Assembly (NCBI GenBank): GCA_964385045.1
Contig: CAYLNM010000090.1
Location: forward strand, 1 to 18,007
Source of the DNA: CAYLNM01 sp964385045
GTDB lineage: Bacteria; Planctomycetota; Phycisphaerae; Phycisphaerales; SM1A02
DNA: 18,007 nucleotides
Reading direction: 5' to 3'
Part shown: positions 14,222-18,007 of the stretch, in pieces
Layout of the letters: each line of letters begins with the position of its first letter
Numbering within the stretch: the stretch's first letter is position 1
The notes under the pieces: generated by a model
What the model was told of the DNA's origin: nothing
Database searches by the model: none
Seen by the model: only the letters and a program-made list of their open reading frames with translations
Made by a program: the position numbers and the translations under genes

Positions 14222-15490
14222 ATGACCACCCACCGACCCACGCCGTCCGTGACCGCCCTCGCCCTCCTCCTCACCGCCGGTCTCGCCGGCGAGGCCGTCC
14301 ACGGCGGCGACACGGCGCCACCCGGACTGACGCTGTTCCAGCCGGACATCCTCCCCACCGCGCTGTCACCCGATGGTCGTTTCGCGACGTTCTGGACCTA
14401 CGCTCCGCAGCTGGCGGGGTATCGGTGGTCCGTCGACGAGGGCCTGGTCATGCTCCCGCAGGTCGGCGGCTCGACCGGGTGCACGAGCGCCGCGCTCGCC
14501 CCGACGGACGACGGAAGCGTGTATCGGGCGTTCTACAACGCCTCCTGCCCACCCGGCATCTGGCGCTGGCCCCCGGACGGCCCTCCCGAGATCGTCCCCG
14601 ACACCGAGACCCCGCCGTTCGAGGACGTCATCACGTACACCAGTGGCACGTCGGCCGACGGACACACGCACGTCGGATACGCCGACGTCATTGCCTCGTC
14701 GGACCGGCGGGCGTGGCGATGGACGGCCGCCACGGGACACGTGGAGCTGCAGGATCTCCCCGGCGGAGCGCAGGACGCCCGGGCCCTGGCCAGCAGTGCC
14801 GACGGAAGCGTCGTGGTCGGGACCGGGACCCAGGAGCCGGGGGACGGCGAGGACCTTGGCGTTCGTCCCGTCGCCTGGTTGAACGGATCGACGACGCCGA
14901 CGCTGCTCGGGGTGATCGACCCGACCGGGGGCTCCTTCGATCAACGGGCCTGGCTGGTCTCCTCCGACGGATCGACCATCGCGGGGCTGTCGGGCGATCA
15001 GCGCGTCTTCCGATGGACGGCCGAGCGCGGCCTCGAGGAGATTCCCGGCATGGACACGGCCAGCGGCATGAGCGCCGATGGACGCTGGATCTGGGGAACC
15101 AGCCCGGAGCTGGACGCTCTGGTGATGTGGTCCGAGGAGACCGGCATCGTGGAACTGCGGACGTGGCTCGAGTCACGGGGATTCCTGCTGCCGAACGAGT
15201 GGTTCGATGACGGCGTCGGCATCGGCTCCCTCGACCTGTCGGACGATCGACGGATCCTGCTCGGACGCGCCGTGTTCGTGGACCGAAACGTCTCCCAGCC
15301 GTTCATGTACGTCCTGCCGGACACGTGCCCGGGCGACATCGACGCGTCGGGCACGGTCGACTTCGCCGACCTGACCGTGCTCCTGGCCGACTGGGGACAG
15401 CCCGGCGGCGACGCGGACCTCGACGGCAGCGGGCTGGTCGACCTACTCGACCTCGTCAGCCTGCTCGCCGCGTGGGGGCCATGCGCGTGA
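14222..15490 (+). CDS. Secreted HAF-like repeat protein with dockerin-like tail, copy 2
   Basis: This 422-residue protein is a paralog of the preceding gene, with roughly 70 percent identity judged by eye. It has the same signal peptide (MTTHRPTPSVTALALLLTAGLAG), the same WRWTAATG...LQDLPGG...SSADGSVVVGTG repeats, the same central block RAFYNASCPPGIWRWPPDG, and the same C-terminal dockerin-like module (TCPGDIDASGTVDFADL to AAWGPCA). Differences cluster in loops after TPPFED and around the second half of the body. The two copies lie head to tail, 130 bases apart, so they arose by tandem duplication. The start is the ATG preceded by GGAGACCCAC, a string shared with copy 1; an ATG 21 bases upstream (14201) is also in frame and also conserved in position. 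Function unknown. Confidence 0.9.
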   Translation: MTTHRPTPSVTALALLLTAGLAGEAVHGGDTAPPGLTLFQPDILPTALSPDGRFATFWTYAPQLAGYRWSVDEGLVMLPQVGGSTGCTSAALAPTDDGSVYRAFYNASCPPGIWRWPPDGPPEIVPDTETPPFEDVITYTSGTSADGHTHVGYADVIASSDRRAWRWTAATGHVELQDLPGGAQDARALASSADGSVVVGTGTQEPGDGEDLGVRPVAWLNGSTTPTLLGVIDPTGGSFDQRAWLVSSDGSTIAGLSGDQRVFRWTAERGLEEIPGMDTASGMSADGRWIWGTSPELDALVMWSEETGIVELRTWLESRGFLLPNEWFDDGVGIGSLDLSDDRRILLGRAVFVDRNVSQPFMYVLPDTCPGDIDASGTVDFADLTVLLADWGQPGGDADLDGSGLVDLLDLVSLLAAWGPCA

Positions 15491-15818
15491 CCCGGCCTTG
15501 CCGTCGACGCGAACGGTCGACCGGCCCGCCTGCAGCGTGCGCCGATCGCACCCGGAAGCCGGCACGCGCCGGGATCCATGTCCCGGGATCCGACCCTGCA
15601 GAACGCGTCTCGTCGGGCGCGCGAAGCCCTGCCCGCCGAGTCTGCGGCCTCGAGCGCGACCTCCTCGTGCGTGCCGCCCCGGGCTGATCGTCGACGGGTG
15701 TCCCGCCGCGGGCTGCTCCGGCGGAATCGAGCGCGTGGTCCGGTCGCGACGATCCACCCCGGACCGTTCCGGGCCGAGATCCCGCCCCCCGCCCCCCGAC
15801 GGGTCCCCGGAAACGACA
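15491..15818. other. Gene-free stretch between copy 2 and the tRNA unit
   Basis: No gene, RNA or repeat array was recognised. A 6-bp inverted repeat, CCGGGA (15569-15574) / TCCCGG (15581-15586) with a 6-base loop, about 80 bases after the stop, is a weak candidate terminator for copy 2. The rest is the convergent gap between the plus-strand paralog and the minus-strand tRNA unit. Confidence 0.5.
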
Positions 15819-15848
15819 CGCGGGCGGACCCTCATGGGCCCGCCCGCG
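15819..15848 (-). terminator. Rho-independent-like terminator of the tRNA unit
   Basis: A 9-bp perfect stem (CGCGGGCGG, 15819-15827, with CCGCCCGCG, 15840-15848) continues, after one A/C mismatch, as CCC/GGG around a 4-base TCAT loop. Read on the minus strand it begins eight bases after the tRNA-Pro 3' end and is followed by TGTCGTTTCC, a short T-rich run, as expected for an intrinsic terminator. Confidence 0.7.
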
Positions 15849-15855
15849 GCGTGCA

Positions 15856-15929
<74 letters not shown>

Positions 15930-16008
15930 GAGATCCCGGGGGGCCGGCGGGAGGCCCGGCGACCCGTCGATGCGCCCCGCCGCCGAGGCGACGGGAGGGG
16001 TTCGGAAG

Positions 16009-16091
16009 TGGGCGGTGAAGGATTCGAACCTTCGAAGGCGTAAGCCAACGGATTTACAGTCCGCCCCGTTTGACCACTCCGGCAACCGCCC
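16009..16091 (-). tRNA. tRNA-Tyr (anticodon GTA)
   Basis: On the minus strand the acceptor stem GGGCGGT / ACCGCCC is perfect over 7 bp. The anticodon loop CTGTAAA gives GTA (bases 16055-16057). A long class II variable arm (GGC-TTAC-GCC) follows, as expected for bacterial tRNA-Tyr, and the T-arm reads GGTTCGAATCC. The discriminator is A and no CCA is encoded. The RNA is 83 bases. Confidence 0.96.
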
Positions 16092-16104
16092 AGTGGAGCC
16101 CCGG

Positions 16105-16133
16105 AGTCTACCGCGGCCCGCGGCGGAGGGCAA
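16105..16133 (-). promoter_or_regulatory. Promoter of the tRNA-Tyr/tRNA-Pro unit
   Basis: Read on the minus strand, TTGCCC (16133-16128) and TAGACT (16110-16105) are separated by 17 bases. The -35 matches consensus at four of six positions and the -10 keeps the key T, A and T. The -10 lies about 14 bases before the tRNA-Tyr 5' end, which leaves a very short leader for RNase P to remove. Confidence 0.65.
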
Positions 16134-16290
16134 TCGGCGATGACGACGCCTCCGGCGCGGATCGGCCCGGCCGGGCCCCGGACGCGGCCGGTCGGCGGAG
16201 CCACCGTGCCGATTCGCCCCCCGTCGCCGCCCGGAACGAGCGGCGATCGCCGGTCCGATCGGCCACCCCCCTTCCCCGGGGCACGTGGCC

Positions 16291-16416
16291 GGCGGCGGTC
16301 GCCGTCGTCGCCGCCATCGCCGTCGTCGCCCTCGTCGCGGCCGTCGCGGTGGTCGCGGTGGTCGCGGCCGTGGCCCCCGTCGACGCCGCCCCCGCCGCCT
16401 TCGCCGCCTCGCCGCC
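16291..16416. repeat. Low-complexity GTC/GCC/GCG triplet tract upstream of glpK
   Basis: The main part of the 370-base gap between the tRNAs and glpK is a run of three-base units (GTC, GCC, GCG), including an exact tandem pair of GTCGCGGTG (16343-16351 and 16352-16360). One frame would encode a Val/Ala-rich hydrophobic run, but its only start lies inside tRNA-Tyr, so I do not call a gene. A TAGGTT at 16438-16443 might be the glpK -10 element. Confidence 0.5.
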
Positions 16417-16464
16417 CCCGCGACCACCGCCCCGCGGTAGGTTCCCGGACCGGGAGGCCCTCCG

Positions 16465-17958
16465 ATGAGCCACGTCCTCGCCCTCGACCAGGGCACGACC
16501 TCCAGCCGGACCATCGTCTTCAGGCCCGACGGGACCGTCGCCGGGCTGGCGCAGGAGCCGTTCGAGCAGCACTTCCCCGCCCCGGGCCGGGTCGAGCACG
16601 ACGCGGAGGAGATCTGGCGCACGCAGGCCCGCACCGCCGCCGCCGCCCTCGAGCGGGCGGGGCTCGCGCCCTCGGAGGTCGCCGCGGTCGGGATCACCAA
16701 CCAGCGCGAGACCGTGGTCGCCTGGGACCGGGCCTCGGGCGCGCCGCTCGCCCGCGCGATCGTCTGGCAGGACCGGCGCACGTCGGCCGCCTGCGAGCGG
16801 CTCGAGGACGAGGGGGCGGGGTCGCTGGTGCGGGAGCGCACCGGCCTGCTCATCGATCCCTACTTCTCCGCCACCAAGATGCGGTGGCTCCTCGACCACG
16901 TGGATGGCCTGCGCCGGAAGTGCGAGGACGGCACGGCCTGCCTCGGCACCGTGGACGCGTGGCTGCTGTTCCGCCTCACCGGCGGGCGCGTCCACGCGAC
17001 CGACGCGACCAACGCGGGCCGCACGATGCTCATGGACCTGCGCTCCGGGGACTGGGACGAGGAGCTGCTGTCGCTCTTCGGCGTGCCGCGGGCGTGCCTG
17101 CCCGAGATCCGGCCGCCCGGGTCGCGCTTCGGCACGATCGCCTGCGGCTCGCCGCTCGACGGCCTTCCCGTCGCCGGGATGGCGGGCGATCAGCAGGCGG
17201 CCCTCCTCGGCCAGGGCGGCGTGACCGCCGGCGACGCGAAGAACACCTACGGCACCGGCTGCTTCCTGCTCGTGCACACCGGCGACGCCGCCCCCCCGCC
17301 GCCCGAGGGCATCCTCGCCACCCCCGCCGCGGGTCTCGGCGGGACGACCGCGTTCGCCCGCGAGGGCAGCGTCTTCATCGGCGGCGCGCTCGTGGAGTGG
17401 CTGCGGGACGGTCTCGGCTTCATCCGCGAGTCCGCCGACGTGGAGCCCCTCGCCGCGAGCGTGCCCGACACCGGGGGCGTCATGATGGTCCCGGCCCTCG
17501 CCGGCCTCGGGGCCCCGTGGTGGGACCCGCGGGCCCGCGGCACCATCGTGGGCCTCACCCGCGGCACCACCCGGGCCCACGTCGCCCGCGCCGCCCTCGA
17601 GGGCATCGCCCACTCGATCGCCGACCTGCTCGAGGCGATGACGCCGCGCGGCGAGCGGGTGACGGAGCTGCGGGTCGACGGCGGGGCGGCGGCCAACGAC
17701 CTCCTGATGCAGATGCAGGCCGATCTGCTCGGGGCCGACGTGGTGCGGCCCCGCATGCTCGAGACGACCGCCCTCGGGGCCGCGATCCTCGCCGCCGACA
17801 CCGCCGGGGCGTGGGCCGACCCGCTCGCGGCCGCCGCCGCCCGTCACGTCGATCACCGCTTCGAGCCCCGCGTCGGCGAGACCGAGCGCCGCCGGGAGCG
17901 GGACCGCTGGGCCGACGCCGTGGGCCGCAGCCGCGCCTGGGCCCGCGACGAGGACTGA
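16465..17958 (+). CDS. glpK: Glycerol kinase
   Basis: GlpK phosphorylates glycerol with ATP to sn-glycerol 3-phosphate in the cytoplasm. The protein has 497 residues, the usual size of this FGGY-family enzyme. The N-terminal phosphate motif is DQGTTSSR (8-15). GITNQRET contains Arg81-Glu82, and Tyr133 and Asp242-Gln243 (in GDQQAALLGQ) complete the glycerol-contacting set known from E. coli (Arg83, Glu84, Tyr135, Asp245, Gln246). KNTYGTGCFLL and GLGAPWWDPRARGTIVGLTRGT are standard GlpK wording, and DGGAAANDLLMQMQADLLG is the C-terminal adenosine motif. The ATG at 16465 is preceded by GGGAGG (16452-16457) at seven bases. No glycerol facilitator or glycerol-3-phosphate dehydrogenase gene is visible in the window, so it stands alone here. 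Confidence 0.97.
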   Translation: MSHVLALDQGTTSSRTIVFRPDGTVAGLAQEPFEQHFPAPGRVEHDAEEIWRTQARTAAAALERAGLAPSEVAAVGITNQRETVVAWDRASGAPLARAIVWQDRRTSAACERLEDEGAGSLVRERTGLLIDPYFSATKMRWLLDHVDGLRRKCEDGTACLGTVDAWLLFRLTGGRVHATDATNAGRTMLMDLRSGDWDEELLSLFGVPRACLPEIRPPGSRFGTIACGSPLDGLPVAGMAGDQQAALLGQGGVTAGDAKNTYGTGCFLLVHTGDAAPPPPEGILATPAAGLGGTTAFAREGSVFIGGALVEWLRDGLGFIRESADVEPLAASVPDTGGVMMVPALAGLGAPWWDPRARGTIVGLTRGTTRAHVARAALEGIAHSIADLLEAMTPRGERVTELRVDGGAAANDLLMQMQADLLGADVVRPRMLETTALGAAILAADTAGAWADPLAAAAARHVDHRFEPRVGETERRRERDRWADAVGRSRAWARDED

Positions 17959-18007
17959 CCCGCCGACCGCCCCGGACCGCCGGCCTCGGGCGCGGGCCCC
18001 CGCCGGT

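Noticed and set aside
16070..16468. Possible small Val/Ala-rich membrane protein upstream of glpK
   Set aside because: Its only in-frame start lies inside tRNA-Tyr and the hydrophobic run is a by-product of the triplet repeat.

Overview
The window is very GC-rich chromosomal DNA. The best fit is a planctomycete, probably of the Phycisphaerae. Four things point there. Three secreted proteins end in the Cys-bracketed dockerin-like module CPGDLDG...AAWGPC. The sigma factor is of the TIGR02999 (Sig-70_X6) ECF type. It sits directly before a giant membrane Ser/Thr kinase with WD40-like repeats. Two proteins carry WRWTAxTG...LPGG...SADGSVVVG (HAF-like) repeats. These assignments come from motifs read by eye; no database search was run.

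Layout. 227-1477: a secreted protein with a C39/papain-like Cys-His-Asp arrangement and a dockerin-like tail. 1698-2744: the ribosome-assembly GTPase RsgA. 2935-2980: a promoter (TTGACA-N16-TACGCT) followed at once by a TGAGAA-N4-TTCTCA palindrome of Fur/Zur type. It drives a four-gene block (2999-7768): a lipoprotein, a LolD/MacB-like ABC ATPase, an FtsX/MacB-like permease, and a secreted DUF3299 protein with a long extra C-terminal region. The order matches the zinc-responsive ABC loci recalled from gamma-proteobacteria (Vibrio Zrg; Pseudomonas aeruginosa PA4063-PA4066), so the block is read as a metal (probably zinc) acquisition system. 7769-8372: a long gene-free stretch. 8373-8993 and 9043-12798: the ECF sigma factor (probably leaderless) and its kinase partner. 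12835-14091 and 14222-15490: tandem-duplicated secreted HAF-like/dockerin-like proteins. 15819-16133, minus strand: a complete tRNA-Tyr/tRNA-Pro unit with its own promoter and terminator. 16465-17958: glycerol kinase.

How the parts relate. The metal block looks like one regulated transcription unit: one operator-promoter, an ATGA stop/start overlap between ATPase and permease, and short gaps elsewhere. The sigma/kinase pair forms a plausible signalling unit, and the secreted paralogs immediately downstream could belong to its regulon (inference from position only). RsgA, the tRNAs and GlpK are housekeeping genes.

The most promising novelty is the metal block. Its DUF3299 protein is fused to a region resembling a family of putative zinc metallopeptidases, but the expected HExxH-type motif reads GEIAD, as if it had become a pseudoenzyme. 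No CRISPR array, insertion sequence, phage gene or origin was seen.
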